Below are positions 54,363-63,920 of a stretch of 64,000 nucleotides of DNA, piece after piece. Location of the stretch: positions 2,860,040-2,924,039 of the forward strand of contig NZ_NFUU01000001.1 of the NCBI RefSeq assembly GCF_002127265.1. Reading direction: 5' to 3'. Source of the DNA: Hydrogenophaga sp. IBVHS1 (GTDB lineage Bacteria; Pseudomonadota; Gammaproteobacteria; Burkholderiales; Burkholderiaceae_C). A model generated the notes under the pieces. It was not told where the DNA came from, made no database searches, and saw only the letters and a program-made list of their open reading frames with translations. The position numbers and the translations under genes are program-made. How positions within the stretch are numbered: position 1 is the first letter of the stretch; each line of letters opens with the position of its first letter.

Positions 54363-55525
54363 TTCTTGCTCTCCTTGGCGTACTGCACGGCGGCGCGTCC
54401 CACGCGCTCGCGGGCAACGATCAGCTTCATGATTTGCGCCGTTCCGTCGCCGATTTCCAGGCCCATCACGTCGCGCAGGCGCTGCTGGTGAGGCAGGTCC
54501 ATCGACCAGCCATAGTGCCCAAAGGTCAGCAGGCACTGGTGAATCGCGTCAAAAGCGGTCTTGGGGCCCATCCACTTGACCATGGCCGCTTCCGCGGTGT
54601 GCGGCTGACCGGCATCGCGCAGGGCCAGGCCGTGGTAGCAGAGCTGGCGGCAAGCGGCGATCAGGGTCTCGAACTCGACAAGGGGAAAGCTCACGCCCTG
54701 GTACTGCGCCAGCGGCGCGCCAAAGGTCTGGCGTTCCTTCACGTATTCCCAGGCTTCGTCGATCGAGGCCTGCGCGGCGGCCACGCACTGCAGCGCGATC
54801 AGGATGCGGCTGAAGTCAAAGCCCTGCATCACCTGCGTGAAGCCTTTGCCCTCCTCGCCCAGCCGGTTCTCGACCGGCACCCGCACATCGTCGAAAAACA
54901 CCGAACCACGGCCGATGATCTTGCTACCAACATCGTTGAAGCGCGTGCGTTGCACGCCGGGCTGATTCAGATCGACCAGGAAGGCGCTGATGCCTCGTGC
55001 GACATCCTCGGGCTTTCCGGTGCGTGCGAACAACACCATGGCATCGGCCTGGTCGGCAAAAGTGATGGAGGTTTTCTCGCCGGAAAGCACGTACTCGTCG
55101 CCCACGCGACGCGCCTTGAGTTGCAGATTGGCGGCATCCGAGCCGCCCCGTGGTTCGGTCAGACCCAGCGCGACGATGGCCTCGCCCGCCACGATCCGGC
55201 TGTTCCAGGTGCGCGCCAGCTCGGGGGACGCATTGGCATGGATGATGGCGCCCATCAGCGAACTGAGCAGCTGCATGTAGCTGACGTTGAAGTCACCATA
55301 GGCAATTTCCTCGGTGATCATGCCGGCCGTGACGCCACTGAGGCCCAAGCCGCCATATTCCTCGGGCAGATCAACACCGATCAGACCGAGCGAACCCATT
55401 TCCTTGAACAAGGCCCGGTCGATGCCAGGTTGCGATTCGCGCTTCTGGTAATCGGGCCTGAGCTTCTCTCGTGCAAAGCGGCGCGCCACGTCACGCAGCG
55501 CAATCTGGTCATCGTCGAACATCAT
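54359..55525 (-). CDS. Acyl-CoA dehydrogenase, cyclohexanecarboxyl-CoA dehydrogenase-like
   Basis: A 388-residue acyl-CoA dehydrogenase (LTEPRGGSDAA, GEKTSITFADQADA, RQTFGAPLAQYQ). The C-terminal site reads GLEIGDGTAQIMKLIVARE, with Asp where classical enzymes have Glu. This text recalls the alicyclic acyl-CoA dehydrogenase branch (cyclohexanecarboxyl-CoA and relatives). It begins a long minus-strand operon and is divergent from fadH. An alicyclic acyl-CoA substrate is plausible. Confidence 0.85.
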   Translation of the reverse strand: MMFDDDQIALRDVARRFAREKLRPDYQKRESQPGIDRALFKEMGSLGLIGVDLPEEYGGLGLSGVTAGMITEEIAYGDFNVSYMQLLSSLMGAIIHANASPELARTWNSRIVAGEAIVALGLTEPRGGSDAANLQLKARRVGDEYVLSGEKTSITFADQADAMVLFARTGKPEDVARGISAFLVDLNQPGVQRTRFNDVGSKIIGRGSVFFDDVRVPVENRLGEEGKGFTQVMQGFDFSRILIALQCVAAAQASIDEAWEYVKERQTFGAPLAQYQGVSFPLVEFETLIAACRQLCYHGLALRDAGQPHTAEAAMVKWMGPKTAFDAIHQCLLTFGHYGWSMDLPHQQRLRDVMGLEIGDGTAQIMKLIVARERVGRAAVQYAKESKK

Positions 55526-55632
55526 GGGTAAATCTCCTGACTGACTGTTGTCGAAATCGCCGCCTGCATCACACCGTCAATCCGGACGAAGAATTTGAGG
55601 TGCTCGCCAATTGCATGGCTGGTCGTTGTCGC

Positions 55633-55642
55633 ATGATATCAT
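55633..55642. promoter_or_regulatory. Palindrome ATGATATCAT in the dehydrogenase/fadH intergenic region
   Basis: A perfect 10-bp palindrome 40 bases before fadH in an AT-richer divergent intergenic stretch (55526-55681). No convincing promoter boxes were placed. Could be a regulator site; weak. Confidence 0.25.
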
Positions 55643-55681
55643 CGAACAGGTGTTAGTTAGATTTTTAAAGAGGCGTTCCCC

Positions 55682-57736
55682 ATGTCCACCGAAGCCACTG
55701 TTTTCTTTCCGACGCTACTCTCCGTCCTGAAGGTAGGCGCGCACACCCTTCGCAACCGAACGCTGATGGGATCGATGCACACACGTCTGGAGTCGCTGGA
55801 CCGGTCGATCGACCGGCTGTCCCTGTTCTATGCCGAGCGCGCACGCGGCGGCGCGGGCCTGATTGTCACGGGCGGCTATGCCCCCTGCCAGGATGGCCTG
55901 CTGGATGAAACGGGTCCCCTGCTTATCACGACGGCACAAGCCGATGTGCTCAGACCGATCCCTCAGGCGGTGCACGCCGAGGGCGGCAAGATCATTCTGC
56001 AAATCCTGCACACAGGGCGCTACGCAAAAGTCGCCAGGCCAGTGGGCGCTTCTGACATCCCCTCCCCGATCAACTCCCGCGCGCCTCGCGCCTTGAGCAC
56101 GGCCGAAGTCTGGCAAACGGTGGAAGACTATGTACGCTGTGCCGAACTGGCGCAACGCGCCGGCTTCGACGGCGTCGAGATCATGGGCTCGGAGGGCTAC
56201 CTGCTCAACCAGTTCACCGTCACGCGCACGAACAACCGCAGCGACGAATTTGGCGGCAGCATGGAAAATCGTCATCGCCTGCCGGTGGAGATCGTGCGGC
56301 GCACGCGCGAACGCCTGGGGTCGCAGTTTCTGCTCATGTATCGGGTTTCGGCGCTCGATCTGGTCGAGGGCGGTGCCCCGGCTGACGACATCATCCAGCT
56401 CGCCCAGGCGGTGCAGGCCGCAGGCGCTGACATCCTCAATACAGGCATCGGCTGGCACGAAGCGCGCATCCCGACCATTGCCTACGTGGTGCCGCGCGCG
56501 GCGTGGCGCTTTGCGGCGGCCCGCATCAAACAAGCAGTGACGATTCCTGTCATCGTCTCCAACCGGATCAACACGCCCGATCTGGCCGAAGAAATCCTGG
56601 CCAGCGGTGACGCCGATATGGTGTCGATGGCGCGCCCCTTCCTGGCCGATGCCGACTTCGTACGCAAGGCGGCGCAGGGCCGCGCCGATGAGATCAACAC
56701 CTGCATCGCCTGCAACCAAGCCTGTCTCGACTACATCTTCGCCGACCGCCCCGCCACCTGTCTGGTCAATCCACGCGCCGGGCGCGAGCTGGAGTTCTCG
56801 CTGATGCCGTCACGGGCCATGCAGCGCAAGGTGGCGGTGATCGGTGCCGGCGCGGCCGGACTGGCCTGCGCGCTGACTGCGGCGGAACGCGGTCATGCGG
56901 TCACCCTGTTCGAGGCTGGACCCGAGATTGGCGGCCAGTTAAACCTGGCCCGGGCCGTGCCGGGCAAGCAGGAGTTCAACGAACTGTTGCGCTATTTCAG
57001 GCAAGGCGTGGCTCGGCATGGCGTGACGCTCAGGCTCAACAGCCGGGCGGATGCCCCATCTCTAGCTGCCGGTCACTACGACCGCATCGTGATAGCCACC
57101 GGCGTGCGCCCGCGCCTGCCGCAGCTCCTGGGCATGGCTCACCCGAAAGTGATGAGCTATGCCGATCTGCTGTCGGGTCGGGTGCAGGCAGGCCGCCGGG
57201 TCGCGGTGATCGGCGCCGGTGGCATCGGTTTCGATGTAGCCACCTTCCTGCTGCATGACGAGCATGAGGGTAATGCTGCCAACGCGCCTCAGGCGCTTGA
57301 GCAGTTTTACGCTGAATGGGGCGTCGATACCTCGCCCGCAGCTGCGGGTGGCCTCAAACCGGCACAGCCAATCAGCGCGCCACGCGAAGTCACCCTGTTG
57401 CAGAGAAAACCTGAAAAGCCTGGACGCAGTCTGGGTATGTCCACTGGCTGGGCACTCAAGGCCGAGCTGGCGCGGCGCGGCCTGCGCACGCTGCCAGGAT
57501 GCGTCTATGAACACATCGATGACGCCGGGCTGCACCTGCGCGTCAACGGTGTACCGCAGACGCTGAACGTGGACACCATCGTGATTTGCGCCGGCCAGGA
57601 CAGCGAGAACGCGCTGGTCGCCGAATTGCGCGCGCTCGGCCTGGCGCCCGATGTCATCGGCGGCGCCGAGCTGGCCGCCGAACTCGACGCCTTGCGCGCC
57701 ATTGACCAAGGCACACGCCTCGGTCTGGCGATTTGA
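55682..57736 (+). CDS. fadH: 2,4-dienoyl-CoA reductase (FadH)
   Basis: A 684-residue iron-sulfur flavoprotein matching E. coli FadH (672) in all domains: FMN barrel (LMGSMHTRLE, ILHTGRY, GSEGYLLNQ, NTGIGWHEARIPT), a [4Fe-4S] site at C341, C344, C348 and C360, and an FAD/NADPH domain (VIGAGAAGLA, VIGAGGIGFD, VICAGQ). Catalytic Tyr173 and His259 correspond to E. coli Y166 and H252. It reduces 2,4-dienoyl-CoA, needed for unsaturated isoprenoid or alicyclic chains. First gene of the plus-strand operon. Confidence 0.93.
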   Translation: MSTEATVFFPTLLSVLKVGAHTLRNRTLMGSMHTRLESLDRSIDRLSLFYAERARGGAGLIVTGGYAPCQDGLLDETGPLLITTAQADVLRPIPQAVHAEGGKIILQILHTGRYAKVARPVGASDIPSPINSRAPRALSTAEVWQTVEDYVRCAELAQRAGFDGVEIMGSEGYLLNQFTVTRTNNRSDEFGGSMENRHRLPVEIVRRTRERLGSQFLLMYRVSALDLVEGGAPADDIIQLAQAVQAAGADILNTGIGWHEARIPTIAYVVPRAAWRFAAARIKQAVTIPVIVSNRINTPDLAEEILASGDADMVSMARPFLADADFVRKAAQGRADEINTCIACNQACLDYIFADRPATCLVNPRAGRELEFSLMPSRAMQRKVAVIGAGAAGLACALTAAERGHAVTLFEAGPEIGGQLNLARAVPGKQEFNELLRYFRQGVARHGVTLRLNSRADAPSLAAGHYDRIVIATGVRPRLPQLLGMAHPKVMSYADLLSGRVQAGRRVAVIGAGGIGFDVATFLLHDEHEGNAANAPQALEQFYAEWGVDTSPAAAGGLKPAQPISAPREVTLLQRKPEKPGRSLGMSTGWALKAELARRGLRTLPGCVYEHIDDAGLHLRVNGVPQTLNVDTIVICAGQDSENALVAELRALGLAPDVIGGAELAAELDALRAIDQGTRLGLAI

Positions 57737-57754
57737 GTCCACTGGAACACCACC

Positions 57755-58921
57755 ATGGATTTCGCCCACAACCAGGAACATGAAGCGATACGCGAAGCAA
57801 TCGGCAAAATCTGCGCTCGCTTTGACGACAGCTACTGGCTCGAACGGGACCGGCTGGGCGGCTTTCCGCATGAGCTGCACCGCGCTCTAGCCGACGGCGG
57901 CTGGCTCGGCGTTTGTCTGCCACAGGAATATGGCGGCGTCGGACTGGGCATCAGTGAAGCGACCGTGATGATGCAGACCATCTCACAGTCGGGTGCGGGG
58001 CTGTCTGGCGCATCGGCGGTGCACATGAACATTTTCGGCTTGCAGCCCGTGGCGGTGTTTGGCAACGAGGAGCAGAAACGCCGCATGCTGCCTCCGCTGA
58101 TCCAGGGCAAGGAGAAGGCCTGCTTCGCCGTCACCGAGCCCAACACCGGCCTGAACACCACCCGTCTGAAAACCCGCGCCGAACGGGCAGGCGACCACTA
58201 TGTGCTGTCTGGCCAGAAGGTCTGGATATCGACCGCCCAGGTGGCAGAGAAGATGCTCATTCTGGCGCGCACCACTCCGATCGAGGACTGCAAGAAACCG
58301 ACCTTCGGCCTGAGCCTGTTCTACACCGACCTCGACCGCAGTTTTGTCGAGGTGCGCGAAATCGAAAAGATGGGACGCAAATCGGTCGACTCGAACGAAC
58401 TCTTCATCGACGGCTTGCGCGTGCCGGTAGGAGACCGCATCGGCGAAGAAGGCCGCGGCTTTGAGTACATCCTGCATGGCATGAACCCGGAGCGGGTGCT
58501 GATCGCGGGCGAGGCCGTCGGCCTGGGTCGGGCGGCGCTGCAGGTAGCCGTCAAGTACGCCCGCGAGCGCGTGGTCTTTGACCGGCCCATCGGGCAGAAC
58601 CAGTCTATCCAGCATCCGCTGGCGCAATCATGGATGGAGCTTGAGGCCGCTGAAATGATGGCGATGCGCGCGGCCTGGAAATACGACAACAGCCTGCCCT
58701 GCGGCGCCGACGCAAATGCTGCCAAGTACATGGCGGCCGAGGCTGGTTTCAACGCCTGCCAGCGCGCCATGGCCACGCTGGGCGGCTATGGCTATGCCAA
58801 GGAATACCACGTCGAGCGTTATCTGCGCGAAATGATGATTCCGCGCATCGCGCCGATCAGCCCGCAACTCATCCTGTGCTTCATCGCTGAGAAGGTGCTG
58901 GGCCTGCCTAAATCCTATTGA
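57755..58921 (+). CDS. Acyl-CoA dehydrogenase
   Basis: A 388-residue acyl-CoA dehydrogenase: LPQEYGGVGLGI, VTEPNTGLNTT, GQKVWISTAQ, RVVFDRPIGQNQ, LGGYGYA. The Glu of GMNPERVLIAG in the G helix is the likely base; the C-terminal YEG position reads PRIAPISPQ without an acid. That is the long-chain/isovaleryl pattern. Usual GSD motif is GLN, a mild change. Eighteen bases after fadH. Confidence 0.86.
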   Translation: MDFAHNQEHEAIREAIGKICARFDDSYWLERDRLGGFPHELHRALADGGWLGVCLPQEYGGVGLGISEATVMMQTISQSGAGLSGASAVHMNIFGLQPVAVFGNEEQKRRMLPPLIQGKEKACFAVTEPNTGLNTTRLKTRAERAGDHYVLSGQKVWISTAQVAEKMLILARTTPIEDCKKPTFGLSLFYTDLDRSFVEVREIEKMGRKSVDSNELFIDGLRVPVGDRIGEEGRGFEYILHGMNPERVLIAGEAVGLGRAALQVAVKYARERVVFDRPIGQNQSIQHPLAQSWMELEAAEMMAMRAAWKYDNSLPCGADANAAKYMAAEAGFNACQRAMATLGGYGYAKEYHVERYLREMMIPRIAPISPQLILCFIAEKVLGLPKSY

Positions 58922-59002
58922 CATTCACGAGCTCGCGACCGATTTTCTTCCCGCTGAGGCCAGCAATACCCAATTTTTACCCAGGCCAGCACCCACCCCA
59001 TC

Positions 59003-60169
59003 ATGACTACCACCCACGACAGCGAACGCGCTGAACAACTGACCATGCTGCGCGAAAGCGCGCTAAGTTTCGTCACCAAAGAATCACCACTCAACCGTGC
59101 CCGCGCCCTGCGCCAACAGGTGCCGGGCTACGACCGCCGCTTCTGGAGCGCCCTGGCCGAGCAGGGCTGGACCGGGCTGCTGGTGCCCGAACAATTGGGC
59201 GGCTACGCCCAGGGTTTCGCTGAGATGGCCGAGGTGGCGGCCGCCCTGGCTTCTCAGGTCGCGCCCGAACCGGTGGTGCCGGTGCTGGTGTTTGCCGGCC
59301 GGCTGCTGTCCCATGTGGGTGCCACCGAGCTATCGATGCGTCTCTTGACCGAACTCGCCGAGGGTCGCACGCTACCCGCCGTGGCCTGGCAGGAAGATGT
59401 AACCGGCGCGAAAGACCAGCCCGGTCTGGCCGCGACCCGGCTGGAGCGCCAGGGCGACTCCCTGCTGATACATGGCTACAAGCGCCATGTGCGCCCCGGT
59501 GCCGGGGCCGACGGCTACATCGTCAGCGCCACCAACCCACAAGGTCTGGTCCTGGTGTGGGTGCCGGCAGATGCATCCGGCCTTACCCTGTCGAGCCAGC
59601 CGCTGGCCGACGGCAGCTATGCAGCACAGCTCAACTTGAACAGCGTTCGCCTGCCCGCCAGCCACCTGCTGGCCGAAGGGGCCGCCGCCGCGGCCGCGCT
59701 GACCCGCGCCTACGACGAAACCCTGGTACTGGCCAGCGTTGAACTGCTGGCCCTTGTGCGCAGCATGCTGACCATGACACAAGACTACCTGCGAACGCGG
59801 ATCCAGTTCGGCAAGCCGATAGGCAGCTTCCAGTCACTGCAGCACCGCACTGTGGACCTGTTGATTCAGCAGGAACTGACTGCCAGCGTGGTGACGCAGG
59901 CTCTGGCCCTGCTAGATGACCCGGCCGCCGACGCCAGCGCGCGCTCTGCCCTGGCAAGCCGCGTCAAGTCGCGCGCGTCGGATGCGGGGCTGCAGGTGGC
60001 GCGGGAGGCGGTGCAACTGCACGGCGCCATCGGCGTCACCGACGAATACGACCTGGGCCTGTATCTGCAGCGTGCTCTGGTGTTGGCCGCCTGGCTGGGC
60101 AATGGCAACCAGCAGCGCCGCCGCTACGCCAACCTCACCCAAAACGCCACCGCGCAGGAGCACGCATGA
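59003..60169 (+). CDS. Acyl-CoA dehydrogenase, small/non-catalytic subunit of a heteromeric pair
   Basis: A 388-residue divergent acyl-CoA dehydrogenase: the N-terminal domain is present (VPEQLGGYAQGFAEMAEV), the TEPxGSD segment is replaced by AWQEDVTGAKDQPG, FAD-side text RTRIQFGKPIGSFQSLQHR is kept, and no catalytic Glu is seen at either position. This fits the partner chain of alpha2beta2 dehydrogenases such as PimD and the steroid FadE/ChsE pairs. Its stop overlaps the next gene by ATGA. Confidence 0.84.
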   Translation: MTTTHDSERAEQLTMLRESALSFVTKESPLNRARALRQQVPGYDRRFWSALAEQGWTGLLVPEQLGGYAQGFAEMAEVAAALASQVAPEPVVPVLVFAGRLLSHVGATELSMRLLTELAEGRTLPAVAWQEDVTGAKDQPGLAATRLERQGDSLLIHGYKRHVRPGAGADGYIVSATNPQGLVLVWVPADASGLTLSSQPLADGSYAAQLNLNSVRLPASHLLAEGAAAAAALTRAYDETLVLASVELLALVRSMLTMTQDYLRTRIQFGKPIGSFQSLQHRTVDLLIQQELTASVVTQALALLDDPAADASARSALASRVKSRASDAGLQVAREAVQLHGAIGVTDEYDLGLYLQRALVLAAWLGNGNQQRRRYANLTQNATAQEHA

Positions 60170-61335
60170 ACACCACCGCCTCCACTTCCACTGACTGGAA
60201 TGCGTTCGACAACGCCAGCTTTCGCGCCACACTGCGCGAATTCTTTGAAGAACATTTCCCCAGCGAATGGCGCTACCCGCAACGGCGCCTGCGCTGGTCC
60301 GAAATCGGCCCTTGGTACCTGAGGCTTTCAGAAAAAGGCTGGGTCGCGCCGAGTTGGCCCACGCAGTACGGCGGCATGGGACTCTCACCCGAGAAACTCA
60401 TCATCTTCATTGAAGAGCAGGAGCGCTGGGGCGTGGCGCGCGCGCCCGACATGGGCATCACCATGGTCGGCCCGCTGCTGATCAACCATGGCAACGACGC
60501 CCAGCGCGCCTACTACCTGCCCAAGATCATTTCCGGTGAGCACATCTGGTGCCAGGGTTACTCGGAACCCAATTCGGGCTCCGACCTGGCCAGTCTGCGC
60601 ACCGAGGCGGTGGTCGATGGCAACGATTTTATCGTCAACGGGCAAAAGACCTGGACCACGCTGGCACAGGACGCCACCCACTTTTTCCTGCTGGTGCGCA
60701 CCGACAAATCGGCCAAGAAGCAGGAAGGCATCAGCTTTTTGCTGGTCGACATGAACACGCCGGGCATCACGGTGCGCCCCATCCGCAACATCGCGGGCAG
60801 CGAAGACTTCTGCGAGGTCTTCCTGGAAAACGTGCGCGTGCCGCGCACCAGCATCGTCGGCGAGCTTAACAAGGGCTGGACCATCGCCAAGGCGCTGCTC
60901 GGATTCGAGCGCATCTTCCTGGGCAGCCCCAAACAAAGCCAGTACGCGCTGGCGCGCGTGCAGGAAGCCGCGCAGCGCCTCGGCCTGTTCGAAGACACCG
61001 GCTTCGTGGACCGCTACACCAAGCTGGCGCTGGACGTGTCCGACCTGGGCGCGCTCTATGGCCGTTTCATCGATCAAGTCAAGCGCGGCGAAACCCTGGG
61101 ACCCGATGTCTCGATGCTCAAGCTGTTCGCCACCGAAACCTATTCGCGGCTGGCCGACCTGCTGGTCGATGTCATGGGATCGAGTGGCGGCACGCCCGGC
61201 TCCACAGCCCTGCCCGGTGGCAAAACCGATGCGTTGACCACCTTCTACAATGCGCGCCCGGCCACCATCTACGGCGGCAGCAACGAAGTGCAACGCAACA
61301 TCCTGGCTTCCAGCGTGCTGAAGTTGCCGTCATGA
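60166..61335 (+). CDS. Acyl-CoA dehydrogenase, large/catalytic subunit of a heteromeric pair
   Basis: A 389-residue acyl-CoA dehydrogenase with WPTQYGGMGLSPEK, YSEPNSGSDLASL, NGQKTWTTLAQ, GFERIFLG and YGGSNEVQRNIL. It belongs to the PimC/FadE branch whose members pair with a degenerate small chain; the upstream overlapping gene is that partner. Such enzymes act on dicarboxylic or ring-bearing acyl-CoAs (pimeloyl-CoA, steroid side chains). Overlaps the DUF35 gene by ATGA. Confidence 0.87.
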   Translation: MNTTASTSTDWNAFDNASFRATLREFFEEHFPSEWRYPQRRLRWSEIGPWYLRLSEKGWVAPSWPTQYGGMGLSPEKLIIFIEEQERWGVARAPDMGITMVGPLLINHGNDAQRAYYLPKIISGEHIWCQGYSEPNSGSDLASLRTEAVVDGNDFIVNGQKTWTTLAQDATHFFLLVRTDKSAKKQEGISFLLVDMNTPGITVRPIRNIAGSEDFCEVFLENVRVPRTSIVGELNKGWTIAKALLGFERIFLGSPKQSQYALARVQEAAQRLGLFEDTGFVDRYTKLALDVSDLGALYGRFIDQVKRGETLGPDVSMLKLFATETYSRLADLLVDVMGSSGGTPGSTALPGGKTDALTTFYNARPATIYGGSNEVQRNILASSVLKLPS

Positions 61336-61739
61336 GCGCATCGGGCTATCCGGCATTTGACGGCTGCGGCCCGGACGCGCTGTTCGCGCAAGGGTTGGCG
61401 CAAGGTCGCTTTAAAATCCAATGTTGCAGCGCCTGCGGTCAGCATGTGTTTTATCCGCGCGCGCTGTGCACCCATTGCGGCTCGGCCCAGCTCGACTGGA
61501 TTGAACCCAGCGGGGTCGGCTGCGTCTATTCCAGCACCACGGTGCGCCGCAAGCCGCAAGCCGGTGGCGACTACAACGTGGCGCTGGTGGACCTAGCCGA
61601 AGGGCCGCGGCTGATGTCGCGCATCGATGGCATTGCACCCGACCAGGTGCGCATCGGCATGCGGGTGCAGGCGCGCGTGATCGACGATCCTGCCAAGGGC
61701 AAGTTGCTGGTCTTCATCCCCGAGGGCGCCACACCATGA
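61332..61739 (+). CDS. DUF35 OB-fold protein with zinc ribbon (pair 2)
   Basis: A 135-residue homologue of the protein at 33536: zinc ribbon CSACGQHVFYP and CTHCGS, then the OB fold (GCVYSSTTVRRKP, VALVDLAEGPRLM, VRIGMRVQARV). Expected to complex with the thiolase-like protein 61 bases downstream. The heteromeric dehydrogenase, DUF35 and thiolase-like order repeats that of steroid side-chain aldolysis modules. Confidence 0.88.
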   Translation: MSASGYPAFDGCGPDALFAQGLAQGRFKIQCCSACGQHVFYPRALCTHCGSAQLDWIEPSGVGCVYSSTTVRRKPQAGGDYNVALVDLAEGPRLMSRIDGIAPDQVRIGMRVQARVIDDPAKGKLLVFIPEGATP

Positions 61740-61800
61740 GCGCCGCGTCGGGCCGTTCCCAAGCAAGCTCGCACCGCAGTGCGCAGCACGAAGGTCCTCC

Positions 61801-62958
61801 ATGAGCACCATCTCTCCCCTGCGCGGCGCGGCCGCCATCGTGGGTGCCAGCCTGGGCGGCGTGCCCATGGCCCCCGGTCGCAGCGCGCTCGAAATTCTGG
61901 GCGAAGCGGTGCACGGCGCGCTGGCCGATGCAGGCTTGAAGCTGTCCGATGTCGATGGCCTGTTCACCGGCTCGTCCTATCACTTCCTTGCAGGTTTATC
62001 GGTGGCCGAATATCTGGGTATCCATCCCAAGTTCTGCGAAGCCACGATGGTCGGCGGCTCGTCTTATGTGGGCCACCTGCTCACTGCGGCCATGGCGCTG
62101 CACACCGGCCAGTGCGACGTGGCGCTCATTTGCTACGGCAGCAACCAGGGCTCGGGCTTCGGCAAGCTCAAGTCGATGGCCGAAACGCCCTTGTACGAGG
62201 CGCCATACGAGCCACGCTACCCGATCTCCAGCTACGCCCTGGCCGCAGCGCGCCACATGCACCAATACGGCACCACGCGCGAGGACCTGGCGCACATCGC
62301 GGTGGCAGCGCGCCAGTGGGCACAACTCAATCCGCTGGCCCACACGCGAGATCCACTCAGCATCGGACAGGTGCTGGCTTCGCGGCTGGTGAGCGATCCG
62401 CTGTCGGTGCTCGATTGCTGCCTGGTCACCGACGGCGGCGGCGCCCTGGTGCTGGTGCGCAGCGAGCGGGCACGCGACTTTCCCAAACCGCCGGTCTATG
62501 TCCTAGGCACGGCTGCGGCCACCTGGCACCGCCAGATCGGCTCCATGCCCGACCTGACTGTCACCGCAGCCGCCGAGTCCGGGCCGCGCGCCTTTGCCAT
62601 GGCCGGTCTGGCACCGAAGGACGTGGACGTGCTGGGGTTGTACGACGCCTTCACCATCAACACGCTGCTGTTCCTCGAAGACCTGGGCTTTTGCGCCAAG
62701 GGAGAAGGTGGCGCTTTCGTGCGCAACGGGCGCATCGCACCGGGGGGCGATTTGCCGGTCAATACCAATGGCGGCGGTCTGTCGTGCTGTCACCCTGGCA
62801 TGTACGGCATGTTCCTGCTGATCGAGGCCGTGCAGCAACTGCGCGCCGAGGCCGGCGACCGCCAGGTACCGGGCGCAGAGATCGCCCTGTGTCACGGCAA
62901 CGGCGGCGTTCTCTCCAGCCAGGTGACGGCCCTGCTGGGCACGGCCGCCACCGTCTGA
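61801..62958 (+). CDS. SCP2/thiolase-like protein, probable retro-aldolase subunit (pair 2)
   Basis: A 385-residue thiolase-superfamily protein closely resembling the one at 33943: shared AAxRHMHxYGTT, LLDxCLVTDGGGALV, YDAFTINTLLFLE, NTNGGGLSCCHPGMYG. The nucleophile Cys is again Gly (TMVGGSSY). Likely works with DUF35 as a retro-aldolase, or as a non-standard thiolase. The 61740-61800 gap holds an AAGG ribosome site only. Confidence 0.86.
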   Translation: MSTISPLRGAAAIVGASLGGVPMAPGRSALEILGEAVHGALADAGLKLSDVDGLFTGSSYHFLAGLSVAEYLGIHPKFCEATMVGGSSYVGHLLTAAMALHTGQCDVALICYGSNQGSGFGKLKSMAETPLYEAPYEPRYPISSYALAAARHMHQYGTTREDLAHIAVAARQWAQLNPLAHTRDPLSIGQVLASRLVSDPLSVLDCCLVTDGGGALVLVRSERARDFPKPPVYVLGTAAATWHRQIGSMPDLTVTAAAESGPRAFAMAGLAPKDVDVLGLYDAFTINTLLFLEDLGFCAKGEGGAFVRNGRIAPGGDLPVNTNGGGLSCCHPGMYGMFLLIEAVQQLRAEAGDRQVPGAEIALCHGNGGVLSSQVTALLGTAATV

Positions 62959-62988
62959 TTTTTCAAATCAACAACCAGGAGTCATTTC

Positions 62989-63909
62989 ATGAGCAAGGGC
63001 AACATGCTGCAAGACAAAGTCGCCGTGGTCACCGGCGCGGGCCGGGGCATCGGCCGCGACATCGCACTGATGATGGCGGCGCAAGGCGCCAAGGTGGTGG
63101 TCAACGACATCGGCGCCTCGGTCGGCGGCGAAGGCAATGACGCCAGCCACGGCCAGCAGGTGGTCAACGAGATCAAGGCCGCTGGCGGCCAGGCCGTTCT
63201 CAGCACCGACAGCGTCTCGACCTGGCCCACGGCCAACCGCATCATCGAATGCGCGGCCGACACCTTCGGGCGCATCGACATCGTCGTCAACAACGCCGGC
63301 ATCCTGCGCGACCGCCTGTTCTTCAACATGTCGCCCGAGGAGTGGAGCGCCGTCATCGACGTGCACCTCAACGGCAGCTTCTTCACTTCGCGCGCCGCCG
63401 CCCCGCACTTCAAGACGCAGAAGTCGGGTGCCTATGTGCACATGACTTCCACGTCCGGCCTGATCGGCAACCTGGGCCAGGCCAACTACGCCGCTGCCAA
63501 GCTGGGCATCGTGGCCATGTCGCGCCACATCGCCGGCGACATGCAACGCTACAACGTGCGTTCCAACTGCATCTCGCCGTTCGCCTGGAGCCGCATGATC
63601 GGCGCCATCCCCACCGACACACCCGAGCAGCAGGCACGCGTGGAAAAACTAAAAAAACTCGGTACCGAGCAGATTGCGCCCATGGCCACCTTCCTGGCCA
63701 GCGATGCCGCAGCCGACGTCACGGCCCAGATCTTCGCCGTGCGCGGCAACGAGATTTTCCTCATGAGCCAGTCGCGCCCGATCCGCGGCATGCACACCGC
63801 CGAGGGCTGGACACCCGAGACCATCGCCGAGCGCGTGTTGCCCGCCATGAAGCAGAACTTCTATCCGCTGGAGAGCTCGAACATCGTGTTCTCCTGGGAT
63901 CCCGTCTGA
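62989..63909 (+). CDS. SDR-type 3-hydroxyacyl-CoA dehydrogenase (HSD17B4-like)
   Basis: A 306-residue SDR with TGAGRGIGRDIAL, VVNDIGASVGGEG insertion, NNAGILRD and the Ser...Tyr-x3-Lys triad (HMTSTSG, NYAAAKLG). The long insertion after VVVND is typical of the dehydrogenase unit of peroxisomal multifunctional enzyme 2. Followed by a MaoC-type hydratase start, the partner activity in that enzyme. CAGGAG ribosome site. Confidence 0.86.
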   Translation: MSKGNMLQDKVAVVTGAGRGIGRDIALMMAAQGAKVVVNDIGASVGGEGNDASHGQQVVNEIKAAGGQAVLSTDSVSTWPTANRIIECAADTFGRIDIVVNNAGILRDRLFFNMSPEEWSAVIDVHLNGSFFTSRAAAPHFKTQKSGAYVHMTSTSGLIGNLGQANYAAAKLGIVAMSRHIAGDMQRYNVRSNCISPFAWSRMIGAIPTDTPEQQARVEKLKKLGTEQIAPMATFLASDAAADVTAQIFAVRGNEIFLMSQSRPIRGMHTAEGWTPETIAERVLPAMKQNFYPLESSNIVFSWDPV

Positions 63910-63920
63910 CGTCATCTGCC

